This document shows positions 8,021-16,295 of a stretch of DNA of 64,000 bases, one piece after another. The stretch spans positions 1-64,000 of the forward strand of contig NZ_VRKW01000003.1 in NCBI RefSeq assembly GCF_009746715.1, read 5' to 3'. The position numbers and the translations under genes were made by a program. The DNA is from Ketobacter sp. MCCC 1A13808. GTDB taxonomy: Bacteria > Pseudomonadota > Gammaproteobacteria > Pseudomonadales > Ketobacteraceae. The notes below the pieces were generated by a model that worked only from the letters and a program-made list of their open reading frames with translations, had not been told where the DNA came from and did no database searches. Position 1 is the first letter of the stretch. Each line of letters starts with the position of its first letter.

Positions 8021-8620
8021 TCAACCTATATTAAGCAAGTTGGTTTCAACGGCAGTCAGCTGCTTGGTAAAATAGCCATTCGTGCAGCTGGTAATGAGTA
8101 GATTCTGCATAGCTCGAGTCATGGCAATGTACAGTAATCTCACTTCTGTTGCCTTATCGTCATCGTTGCAGCCTTCTCCCACACCCGCCACAATTACGCG
8201 GTGAAATTCCAGGCCTTTACTGCTATGCATGGTGAGCAGTGAAACCCGTTGCTTTAGCGGGTCATATTTTGCTTTGCTGGCCTTGTCGTGTGTAAGTAAA
8301 TAGGGGATTTTGGCTTGTTCCAGGGTTTTCGCGAGACGAACTCCGATCTTGGCTGTCCGATAAACGATAGCGATATCCCGTAATTCACAACCGGCATTGT
8401 TCCACTTTTCGATGCAGCGCGCGATGAAGTTAGCTTCCTCTTCGGCTGTGTCAAATTCTCTTACGATAGGGTCGGAACCGTTGACCCCGCCACTCTCTGG
8501 TTTGATCATAGGTTGCGCCTTATAAAGCGGCAAATAACGCGAAACCGATTGAAATAGAAGGTAAAATTCATTGAACCACGCACCGGGCAGACGGCGGCGG
8601 CAAGAGCCGACGTACTCAGG
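8021..8620 (-). pseudogene. Truncated SF1 (UvrD/Rep-type) helicase, C-terminal part
   Basis: The frame preserves the C-terminal helicase motifs: IAIVYRTAKIGVRLAKTLEQ (motif IV region), VSLLTMHSSKGLEFHRVIVAG (motif V) and EVRLLYIAMTRAMQNLLIT (motif VI with its catalytic Arg). The Walker A and DExx motifs of the N-terminal half are absent. In-frame sequence extends upstream to a TGA near 8618-8620, then changes into non-coding DNA before the ADP-ribosylglycohydrolase gene. A protein from the TTG at 8533 would have 170 residues and no ATPase core. I read it as a decaying remnant. Confidence 0.75.
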
Positions 8621-8643
8621 AAACGTTCACACTTATCTATACA

Positions 8644-9555
8644 TTACGCATGAGAGAGGACAAATCTTTCCTCATACAAGCGATCCGCCAACCGCTCGAT
8701 TTCATCCTTCATTGCCAACTGACTCACCCACCGCGCAGGAATGCCCTCCACTCCGTAATAGGCTCCGGCCACCTGCCCGACGATGGCAGCGGTGGTATCA
8801 GCATCATCGCCCAGATTAGCAGCCCTCAGTACGGCTTCCTCAAAACTATCGGAATGATAAAAACACCACAAAGCCGCTTCCAGTGACCGAACGACGTAGC
8901 CTGATCCGACAACGTGCTGAACGGTAAAATGCCGATAGGAAGCCTCAGCCAGACTCTGTACCGTTTCCAGAGTAGATTGGTAGGCGTGGTGCATAAAGAT
9001 GTCGTCTTTGGTACCGCCGACAAGAGCAGTGCGCAGTTGTGCGGCAAATAAGCGGGCGCACTCGATTGCTTCCTCCGCACCATGAGTGGTTCTGGAGCTT
9101 TCACCTGCATAATGGAGTGTGGCTTCAACGTCTTCAACATAGAACATGGGAATAGGCGCCAGGCGCATGATACTGCCATTACCCGCCGAGTGGGCATCTG
9201 TACAGCCAGAGAAAGGGTGTTTGGTTTCCAGATAACGATGTAACGCGCTGCGTACGGTGCTGCCGATATCGAAGCATTCGCCGGTACAGCTCATATAGCC
9301 CACCCGGTACCAATTACAGTATCGATTCATCTGATCTTCGGGATCAAAACCGTTGCAATGCAGCAGGCTGTGCGCAAGACACAAGGCCATGGAGGTGTCA
9401 TCCGTCCATTCTCCTGCGTTCAACCGAAACGGGCCGCCTCCAGTCATATCGGTGACGGGTGTGAAGGAATGCCGCGCTTTAAATTCAACGGTTGTGCCTA
9501 CAGCATCGCCGCATGCAAGTCCCAATAGGGCTCCCCGATATTTTTCCTTATTCAT
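8644..9555 (-). CDS. ADP-ribosylglycohydrolase family protein (DraG-like)
   Basis: 303 residues, full length for the family. The metal-binding signatures are intact: GDAVG near residue 17, GEWTDDTSMALCLA at 48-61, GNGSIMRLAPIPM in the middle and GDDADTTAAIVGQVAGAYYG near the C-terminus. These enzymes use two Mg or Mn ions to remove ADP-ribose from proteins or small molecules. It is the last gene of a minus-strand group with a TPR and a DUF1266 gene. A decayed second copy lies at 12176-12285. The target here is unknown. Confidence 0.88.
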   Translation of the reverse strand: MNKEKYRGALLGLACGDAVGTTVEFKARHSFTPVTDMTGGGPFRLNAGEWTDDTSMALCLAHSLLHCNGFDPEDQMNRYCNWYRVGYMSCTGECFDIGSTVRSALHRYLETKHPFSGCTDAHSAGNGSIMRLAPIPMFYVEDVEATLHYAGESSRTTHGAEEAIECARLFAAQLRTALVGGTKDDIFMHHAYQSTLETVQSLAEASYRHFTVQHVVGSGYVVRSLEAALWCFYHSDSFEEAVLRAANLGDDADTTAAIVGQVAGAYYGVEGIPARWVSQLAMKDEIERLADRLYEERFVLSHA

Positions 9556-9673
9556 GCCTATTTAATCCTTTTCGCTTTTCCTGCATCAGCATCAAAAGTC
9601 GTCTGTATTCTGATAGTAGTAATTTATTGCAACGGCCAAACCCCAATCAATATAAAATACAGTTCCTCAGCAT

Positions 9674-11371
9674 TTAGTCAACTGACTCCCCCGCTACTCT
9701 CTCATCCAACAAAAACACAAGATCACGAACCCGCTGATTACCTGGCCAGCCATTCTGCAACACTTCGATATCCTGCTGAGCCATTTCAAATGCCTGCTCC
9801 TTGATGAAAAGTTTGGCGCGCTCCAGATGCGCCAGAAAAAAAGGCGTGTCCGCACTCAAGTTGATGGAATCTGAATAGTAACTCAGAGCCTCTTCCTTGC
9901 TGCCGTGGCGTAGCTCATAGAAACCATAGAGAAACGCAACAATATAGTTGTAAGAACCCAGGTCCTTGGCTTTATCAAGATAGGGGCGCATCTCTCTTAA
10001 GGAACCCTGAAGATAATGGAGGGTTGCAAGACGTTGATGTGGCTGTCCGTCTCGGGGTTGTTGTGTGGCATAAAAACGATAAAAGCGGAAGGTAAATTGA
10101 GTTTCATTTTCTGTCAGTTCGCGATGGCCGTACCAAAGCAGATCGTACAATGATTCAGCCATCCAGAATTGATTCATAATATGGTCTGGATCTAATTCGG
10201 CCCCCTTCAAAGCGAGTTCGATCGCCCGTTCGTAATGCCCAAGTTTGCGCAGACATTGCGCGATTAAACTAATGAGTTCCACGTTCTGGGTATGGTTGTC
10301 AAAGGCGGCCTCCAATAATGCGAGTGCCTGCTTGAATTCATATTGTTTGATTAAATGATTTGCCTGCAAGAACAGGCAGTCCAGATATTGCGGGTCGCTG
10401 GAGGCAACTGAGCCAACGAATTGTAAAGCCGCTTCTTCGTAACCGGCATTTAGCATGATTTTGGCAACCTTGATTCGTTGTGAGGTTGTGACTGGTACGA
10501 CGCCGGTGGTTGCGTGGTTCACAAACTGTTGTGCTAATTGTGTCACTTTGAGTGTGGCCAGTACGTCGTAAGGATAGAGTTGGAGAATCCGATAGTAAGT
10601 CTCAAGTGATTGGTAGGTTTCACCGATCCATTCATGTACGAAGGCGGTCGCACGCAAGGCTGAGATATTATTCTCGTCCATTCCGGCAAGTTCAGCAGAA
10701 AGAGATCGTATTAATTCAATATCCTGCTCGTCTATGGCTATTTGTAATTTCGTTTCCAGTGCATCCAGATACAAATCCGAATCCGCTGAATAGTATTTAA
10801 GAGTCCGCAGAGCATCATCCGTTTGATTCAGCTGTCGGTAGCAACAGGCAATGAACAATGGAGCGCGCACATCATGATCCGGATCATGCAGTGTATGATC
10901 CAGATAGAAAGCCGATCGTTCAAACTCTCGTTGCGCCAGTAGTGATTTTCCGGCATAGAATGAAAATCGCGTTCTGGCAACACGGGCTAGTGCGTCGTCA
11001 CCGGCCTTCTCTGCAACGGTGACCAGTTTTTCATGCAGGTATGCATTCTCCGGATAGGTATGAATGAGCTGATTCAGATATCCGATAGCGTCAGAAAATT
11101 GTTCTAACTCCATACAGGCATCGGCTAGCATATTCAAGTAGCTGGCATCGTTGTTGACGTATTCCAAGCGGGCGCTAACCAAATCAATAAAAGCTCGGGA
11201 GGCCCGTTGCTCATCGATGTGGACCATCGCGATAATTTTATAGTGAGTCGCCTCCGGGTTTTCTCCGGCAAGAGCGTACTGATAGGCGATCTGGTCATTA
11301 ACGGCAACCCAACGTTTTTGCTCCACCAGGGATCGCAGTTGTTGCATCCATTCATCAGACGTTTTAGTCAT
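9674..11371 (-). CDS. TPR-repeat protein
   Basis: 565 residues, soluble, without signal peptide. It is built almost wholly of helical 34-residue-type repeats, for example YLNMLADACMELEQFSDAI, YLHEKLVTVAEKAGDDALA, LISLIAQCLRKLGHYERAI and FFLAHLERAKLFIKEQAF. A strong AGGAGG Shine-Dalgarno sequence precedes the start. It lies 26 bp downstream of the DUF1266 gene, so the two are probably cotranscribed. No catalytic domain is visible; it likely mediates protein contacts. Confidence 0.75.
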   Translation of the reverse strand: MTKTSDEWMQQLRSLVEQKRWVAVNDQIAYQYALAGENPEATHYKIIAMVHIDEQRASRAFIDLVSARLEYVNNDASYLNMLADACMELEQFSDAIGYLNQLIHTYPENAYLHEKLVTVAEKAGDDALARVARTRFSFYAGKSLLAQREFERSAFYLDHTLHDPDHDVRAPLFIACCYRQLNQTDDALRTLKYYSADSDLYLDALETKLQIAIDEQDIELIRSLSAELAGMDENNISALRATAFVHEWIGETYQSLETYYRILQLYPYDVLATLKVTQLAQQFVNHATTGVVPVTTSQRIKVAKIMLNAGYEEAALQFVGSVASSDPQYLDCLFLQANHLIKQYEFKQALALLEAAFDNHTQNVELISLIAQCLRKLGHYERAIELALKGAELDPDHIMNQFWMAESLYDLLWYGHRELTENETQFTFRFYRFYATQQPRDGQPHQRLATLHYLQGSLREMRPYLDKAKDLGSYNYIVAFLYGFYELRHGSKEEALSYYSDSINLSADTPFFLAHLERAKLFIKEQAFEMAQQDIEVLQNGWPGNQRVRDLVFLLDERVAGESVD

Positions 11372-11397
11372 TTGAAATCCTCCTTAGTGAGCTGAAT

Positions 11398-12159
11398 TCA
11401 GTGGGCCACATTCGTGGGTATGGTTTCATTTTCAGATAACGATGGCGACCGAAATGGATGCCGAAGCCAGGGGCTTTGCGGATGGGTGAGTAAGTGGTGG
11501 GCAGCCAGAAGGTGTTCTTCGCCCTGGGCATCGTCGAGGTTTTTCATTGCGAATTGGCGGCCTATCAAATAGCTATGAGCAAACTGATACCAATTGCAGA
11601 ACAGCTTTTTTGCCTCTTTGGCATCGGCAAGAATGGTATCCCATGCTTCCTGCTCAGTGATGTGGCCGCAAGTGACCGCCATTCTGGCAAGTAAGATAAC
11701 GCGGCCCAGATCCCAGGCAATAATGGATTGATTACCCAGAATAAACCGGTAGTGCCAGACCAACGACTCCCGCAGAGCCTGACCCGCGTCATTTTTTTCG
11801 AGCCATTGATGGCGCTGCTGCCATTCAGGATACGTGGTAACAGAGAGTCGGCAGTAGATGTCATTGTAAATCACGCGATGACCGTCTGTTCTGAGCCAAG
11901 CGACACTTTCCCGATAGGAGTCTGCGTCACTTATGTCCCACCAGCTTTGCAATAATTTGTTATACAGCTGGGGGTCTCCGTAGCTAAGGCGGTCATGGCA
12001 AGCGCCGTTCTTTTGCGTGATGATGGCGCTCAGGGCCAATGCCCAAAGCTGTTCGTCGGTGTGTCCTTGGGGGTTGTAGTCCGTGTCCTGTCGGGTCATA
12101 GAAACGAATCCGTGTTTTGGCGATTTAGGATATAGACAAGGCCCGCGCAAACAACCCAT
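11398..12159 (-). CDS. DUF1266 domain-containing protein
   Basis: 253 residues from the first ATG; a start at the internal Met (12099, MTRQDTD) is more likely, because the first 20 residues look like read-through of non-coding DNA. The C-terminal two-thirds match the DUF1266 pattern: IIAWDLGRVILLARMAV, GHITEQEAWDTI and FCNWYQFAHSYLIGRQFA. The biochemical role of DUF1266 is not established. It probably forms an operon with the TPR gene. Confidence 0.75.
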   Translation of the reverse strand: MGCLRGPCLYPKSPKHGFVSMTRQDTDYNPQGHTDEQLWALALSAIITQKNGACHDRLSYGDPQLYNKLLQSWWDISDADSYRESVAWLRTDGHRVIYNDIYCRLSVTTYPEWQQRHQWLEKNDAGQALRESLVWHYRFILGNQSIIAWDLGRVILLARMAVTCGHITEQEAWDTILADAKEAKKLFCNWYQFAHSYLIGRQFAMKNLDDAQGEEHLLAAHHLLTHPQSPWLRHPFRSPSLSENETIPTNVAH

Positions 12160-12175
12160 CCGCGAACCCTTAATT

Positions 12176-12285
12176 TCATTCTTTATTGCCAGCCGCTTCC
12201 AGTGGCCGGACTACGTAGTCGGAATTTGCAACGTGTTGAACAGTAAGCTGCCGATAGTTTGCCCCAGTCAGATTTTGCATTGTGT
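12176..12285 (-). pseudogene. Fragment of a second ADP-ribosylglycohydrolase gene
   Basis: On the minus strand this reads TMQNLTGANYRQLTVQHV and then ANSDYVVRPLEAA before a TGA at 12176-12178. It aligns without gaps to the DraG-like protein encoded at 8644-9555, whose matching stretch is TVQSLAEASYRHFTVQHV followed by VGSGYVVRSLEAA. The flanks show no further similarity that I can see. It is therefore a relic of a duplicated or exchanged copy lying just upstream of the DUF1266/TPR pair. Confidence 0.8.
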
Positions 12286-12290
12286 TAGCG

Positions 12291-12746
12291 TTAGTGTGAA
12301 TGCGCTTCTTTCAAAACCATCAGTACCTTTACATCCTTTGTAACGGCATCAAGCCGAACATAGCCAATCGCCGCTGGCTCATCGGCTACCCGTTTAATGG
12401 CGTCAGCAGAACTTTTAACCGTGACCGGCAGTTTGCCGCGACCGCTAAATAAATAATACGCCCGATAACGTCGTAACTTATCGTCTTTTAGCTTTACCAC
12501 TGTGTTGTAAAACGCGATAAAAGCGGGGTGATCGTGGGGCAGGTCAATTGTCAGGATTTCCCGGTGGGTTTCAGGATACAGCGGCATGCGCCCCAAAAAA
12601 ATCCGCTTCAATTGCTGTTCGGTTAATGCGGGCACCGAATTGTCTTTGTTCACAATCACTGCAATATCGGCAAGGCAACATTGCGGCTGCAGCCAGGTCA
12701 GGCAAAGCATCAAAAGCACCACGGTTCCACGAGTCAACGTCATCAA
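12291..12746 (-). CDS. Short PstS-like periplasmic binding protein
   Basis: 151 residues with a signal peptide (about 1-26, ending CCLA). The mature part has the pattern of short phosphate-ABC-type binding-protein relatives: IAVIVNKDNSVPALTEQQLKRIFLGR, then AIKRVADEPAAIGYV near the end. At this size it has only about half of a normal PstS and lacks cognate ABC transporter genes here. Its ATG overlaps the stop of the porin gene upstream by four bases (ATGA), so the two are translationally coupled. Its likely role is ligand sensing linked to the divergent histidine kinase. Confidence 0.75.
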   Translation of the reverse strand: MMTLTRGTVVLLMLCLTWLQPQCCLADIAVIVNKDNSVPALTEQQLKRIFLGRMPLYPETHREILTIDLPHDHPAFIAFYNTVVKLKDDKLRRYRAYYLFSGRGKLPVTVKSSADAIKRVADEPAAIGYVRLDAVTKDVKVLMVLKEAHSH

Positions 12747-13981
12747 AATACCCAGTCCAGGCTGATGGTGGTCAAAACGGTATGGCTCGGGGGCGCTTCA
12801 TTGGTGGGTAATATCTGGCCTGAGGTGCCGTCGCTGAAATCGAGTCGTTGCCATTCGGCTTTCAGAGCCAAGTCGGAATAAAAATCCCAGCGTACGCCAA
12901 AGGTCCAGGTGTTCTGCCTGTAGTTGCTCAATTGCAGGTAGCGCCCGACCCTGTCACGCACCCGATCCAGTACCTGGAGGCCGGGAATGCCCGGCGGGAT
13001 CGTGGCATAGGTGGATTTCAGGACCTGAAAGGCTTCTTTATTCAATTCATTGGTGAAACCGCCACGCACAAGGTAAGGGGTCAGGTCGCCGAACCGTTTC
13101 TGTGCCGAGATGTACCAGCCATGGGCATCATTGCTGTAGCCTTCATCGGTGTTTTTGATATCAAACACCTCACCCAGGACGGCATATTCGTCCTGCTCCC
13201 AACGTAAGCCCAGGGATTGATAGCGGTACCAGGCGTCCTCACTTTCAAGGGAATCCAATATGAACCCCAGTTGTGCATTGGAGGCGGCTAGCTGACGGAA
13301 AGCGGGGTCGGAAGGCCGGGGTCCGTTCAGCCGAATATCCGATTGGTCGTATAAAAGACTGTAGCGTAAGGTATAGGGGCCATTTTGAATTTTGATATTG
13401 CCACCCACTACGGGCTTCACTTCAATCTTAATGGCGTCCAGCGAGCGCCGCATGGTACCGGCTAAAAATTGCAGGTCGATCGAAGTCTCGTTGTAATCCA
13501 TAAGATAGGTGATGTCGGCACCGTCGAAATTGCTGAACGGCGCCAGCACGTTTGCATACACATCAATAGGCGGCCGGGCCCAGACGTAGGAGTAGCCGAC
13601 GTCCAGCGTTTCAGAATACAGATAGTGAGGGGTTCGCAGGCGGCCCGCGCGCAAACGCCAATTGGCATTGAGTTGATAGGCGAGAAACAGCCAGTCCAGT
13701 TGGGGTTCAAATGGTTCCTGGTCATCAAAACTGTGGGCGCGGCTCACGGCCTGCATGGTTAAGGTTAAGCGCTCCGCGAGGTTGCCGCTGAGTTGTAAAC
13801 CCAGCACGGTATCGCCGTCAAAACGCCATTTCTCGTTATCATAGTTAGAATAAGTTAGTCCTGAATGATCCAGCCGTCCTGCGGCCAGAGAGGCGAAACC
13901 GGAAAAACGCCATGAGTCTTGTGCCGATGCAGTCGGCGATAGCACCCAGGACAGGAGTAAAGTGGTCAACAGTTTATACAT
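12743..13981 (-). CDS. Outer-membrane porin-like beta-barrel protein
   Basis: I place the start at 13981 (MYKLLTTLLLSWVLSPTASA, a clean signal peptide) rather than the upstream in-frame ATG, giving 412 residues. The mature protein has alternating short amphipathic strands, frequent aromatic residues, and a C-terminus ending in SLDWVF, a terminal Phe typical of BAM-recognised barrels. Segments such as WLFLAYQLNANWRLRAGRL resemble the porin family found beside PstS-like proteins in marine gammaproteobacteria. It is the first gene of a two-gene operon, with the kinase divergent. Confidence 0.75.
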   Translation of the reverse strand: MYKLLTTLLLSWVLSPTASAQDSWRFSGFASLAAGRLDHSGLTYSNYDNEKWRFDGDTVLGLQLSGNLAERLTLTMQAVSRAHSFDDQEPFEPQLDWLFLAYQLNANWRLRAGRLRTPHYLYSETLDVGYSYVWARPPIDVYANVLAPFSNFDGADITYLMDYNETSIDLQFLAGTMRRSLDAIKIEVKPVVGGNIKIQNGPYTLRYSLLYDQSDIRLNGPRPSDPAFRQLAASNAQLGFILDSLESEDAWYRYQSLGLRWEQDEYAVLGEVFDIKNTDEGYSNDAHGWYISAQKRFGDLTPYLVRGGFTNELNKEAFQVLKSTYATIPPGIPGLQVLDRVRDRVGRYLQLSNYRQNTWTFGVRWDFYSDLALKAEWQRLDFSDGTSGQILPTNEAPPSHTVLTTISLDWVF

Positions 13982-14114
13982 TATGTTGTTTTTCGTTTCA
14001 GGTTTTATGGTGTATCCAATCCCGGTGCGAGCTATTCGGGGAAAGCAGTATAGAATGTCGTGATACGGAAAAACAGAAATCAAAGCTCTCAGCGAAACAC
14101 TCAAGAACCCGGCA
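13982..14114. promoter_or_regulatory. Divergent intergenic region, porin versus sensor kinase
   Basis: 133 bp separate the porin start (minus) from the kinase start (plus), so the promoters for both must lie here or overlap the coding ends. I see no confident -35/-10 pair or operator. Confidence 0.4.
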
Positions 14115-15923
14115 ATGAATCGAAATTCCAAAATCCGCTTTAATATAATGATGATCGCCGTAATCGGTGGCCTGGCATTTCTGGTCTATCTCACAGTGAA
14201 TGTGTTTTTAGCCATGGTCAATGGTAAGCGCCTGGACGAATTGCAGCATCGTCATTACCCCATTATTGAAGAGATACGCCAGGTAAAACAAGAGCTGGCT
14301 TCGCTGCGGGAAGGTTATGCTGCCACCATTGGCTTGGGTGACCGTATGTTATTGGAAGAAATGGGGCAAATCGAAAGTACCGTACGGCAGCGGCTGAAAC
14401 ACATACAGGAGCTGGAAAACAAGCCGGATTCCCTGCTGCCGCAGACACAGTTGCAGTTCGAACAATACGCCCAGGTCATTTTACGCTTAGCCAATCATGT
14501 GATAGACGATCCCGGTAAGCTGGATGGCAGTCAGGATTCCATTCACCACGTGTTAAAGCTCTACGAATCTCTGCTTGCCCAGATCAATCAGTTGCAGCAA
14601 GAGCGGCAAACCGCCTACGGTGCGTTACTCAGAACCACCAATGAAGCGGTGAACCAGGCTAATTTATGGGGTGCGGTGCTGGGGGTTCTGGTGATCCTGA
14701 TTCTGGTGATTTTGGCCTGGACTGTGTCACGCAAGGTGTTGCTTGAAATCAACGAAAGCGATCGCTTGAAACATGAGTTTCTGGCCACTATTTCCCATGA
14801 ATTGAGAACGCCCATGAATGGCATTATCGGCGCGCAGAGTTTGCTGCGGGAAACGGAGCTGGACGAGCATCAGCAATCCTGGCTTGAAGTCGCCACCAGT
14901 TCTTCCAACGGTATGATCCGCGTTATCGATGATTTGTTGCAGTACAGCGAAGTGAGTGCGACTGAGGGTCTGCCGGTGCTGAACGAAATGCGCTTGCGTT
15001 CTGTGATTGAAAAAGTACTGGAATCCTATCGTCTGGATTTTATGGACAAGAATCTGTACCTGAACTTTAGGGCCGACCCGATACTGGATGCGTTGATAAT
15101 CAGTAACGACAATAAAATACGGTTTGTGTTACGGCAGCTATTATCCAATGCACTGAAGTTTACCGAGCGTGGCGGTGTCGAATTGTCTGTTCGCCAAATT
15201 GACCACTCAGGCAGCGGTGCTTCGTTTGGTTGGGCAGATACGAGATGGGTCCGAATTCGTGTTTGCGATTCCGGGCCCGGTATCCCGGATCAGCAGTTGG
15301 GGAAGATTATTAAACCGTTTACTCAGCTGGATGGCACCTTTTCGCGTCGGCATCAGGGCATGGGGATCGGCTTGGCAACGTGCTCTGCTATTGCACGTTT
15401 GCTGGGGGGCGCAATCGATTTGCAGAACCGCGATAGTAGCGGGTTACAGGTTGATTTTGAATTTCCTGTCAGGGTGCTGCAGGAGTCGGTTGCGAAACCG
15501 ACGGTGGCACCACTGGCCAGGAAGCAGGCTGATGCCAGTAATGAGGCCAGCCAAATCGTCATGATCGTTGAGGATAACGAGACCAGCCTTACGGTGATTA
15601 AGGCCTTTTTGAAGAAACTGGGTTTGAATTCGGTTAGCGCAAAAGACGGACTGGAAGCCCTGGATTTGCTGAAAACGCGTCCGGTGGACCTGATTTTGAT
15701 GGATTGCCAGATGCCGGTCATGGATGGCTTTGAGGCCACTCGGGCCATTCGCAAAATGCCGGCTCCGTTGTGCGATACCTGCATCATTGCCCTTACTGCA
15801 AACGCCTCCGCCATGGACAAGCAGTATTGCCTGGACATTGGAATGAGCGACTTCCTGGCGAAGCCGGTGGCGCTAAAAGAGTTAAGGACCATGATTCAGG
15901 TGCATCTTTTTCGGGGGGTATAG
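14115..15923 (+). CDS. Hybrid sensor histidine kinase with receiver domain
   Basis: 602 residues. A transmembrane helix at about 12-34, a helical periplasmic sensor region to ~180, and a second membrane helix at ~184-204. HisKA follows with His228 in FLATISHELRTPMNG. HATPase_c shows NALKFTERGG, DSGPGIP and GIGLATC boxes. The C-terminal receiver domain has the acidic pair in VEDNE and phospho-acceptor Asp530 in LILMDCQMPVMDG. There is no HPt domain or output regulator next to it, so phosphate must pass to partners elsewhere. It is divergent from the porin and PstS-like genes, which may supply its signal. Confidence 0.9.
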   Translation: MNRNSKIRFNIMMIAVIGGLAFLVYLTVNVFLAMVNGKRLDELQHRHYPIIEEIRQVKQELASLREGYAATIGLGDRMLLEEMGQIESTVRQRLKHIQELENKPDSLLPQTQLQFEQYAQVILRLANHVIDDPGKLDGSQDSIHHVLKLYESLLAQINQLQQERQTAYGALLRTTNEAVNQANLWGAVLGVLVILILVILAWTVSRKVLLEINESDRLKHEFLATISHELRTPMNGIIGAQSLLRETELDEHQQSWLEVATSSSNGMIRVIDDLLQYSEVSATEGLPVLNEMRLRSVIEKVLESYRLDFMDKNLYLNFRADPILDALIISNDNKIRFVLRQLLSNALKFTERGGVELSVRQIDHSGSGASFGWADTRWVRIRVCDSGPGIPDQQLGKIIKPFTQLDGTFSRRHQGMGIGLATCSAIARLLGGAIDLQNRDSSGLQVDFEFPVRVLQESVAKPTVAPLARKQADASNEASQIVMIVEDNETSLTVIKAFLKKLGLNSVSAKDGLEALDLLKTRPVDLILMDCQMPVMDGFEATRAIRKMPAPLCDTCIIALTANASAMDKQYCLDIGMSDFLAKPVALKELRTMIQVHLFRGV

Positions 15924-16295
15924 ACCGGCCACCAGATGCGGCTACCGCTGATAGGGGATTCGCGTATAAAATGCCATTATCGATTAATAAGTGGTAAACA
16001 TAACAACGTCAATTGATAGAGCTGTAAAGAATGCGGTGAATGAGTCTGCGATCCGGTGCGCACGGAGTGCCCGTGGGCGCTTTCAGTTATGCGATTTTAC
16101 AATTTAATTAGTCCTTAAAAAACAGAATGATAAGGGCTGTTATCCGGCTTTCGCCCGGGACAATCCTTATTTTTACCAAAAAATCGTGTCCTGCAGGCGT
16201 TAATATAGCTAGGGTGCAGAGTAAATTTGCTACCATGGGTAACCAGGAGGTAGTTTGCTTGTCAGTGTTGATCGTCATCGGGTAGGTGCTAAAAG
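15924..16295. other. Gene-free stretch between sensor kinase and Ser/Thr kinase
   Basis: 372 bp without a supported gene. It holds the possible terminator at 16132-16174. A well-placed AGGAGG at 16245-16250 does not serve the annotated kinase start, because the frame it would open is out of phase and short. A leader peptide is possible but unsupported. The kinase promoter should lie here. Confidence 0.4.
16132..16174 (+). terminator. Possible intrinsic terminator after the histidine kinase
   Basis: An imperfect stem: AAGG and CCGG segments at 16132-16147 pair with CCGG and CCTT segments at 16155-16168, including G-U pairs and one mismatch. ATTTTT follows. It lies about 210 bp past the kinase stop. 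Confidence 0.45.

Noticed and set aside
7542-8024. Short minus-strand frames at 7542-7763 and 7806-8024 as genes
   Set aside because: The first is an out-of-frame shadow of the DUF3883 remnant. The second is open but ends in sequence that belongs to that remnant's decayed junction.
16235-16285. A 16-codon mini-frame (MGNQEVVCLSV...) and an AGGAGG before the Ser/Thr kinase
   Set aside because: A leader peptide is possible, but there is no Shine-Dalgarno sequence before its ATG, and the AGGAGG would start an out-of-phase short frame.
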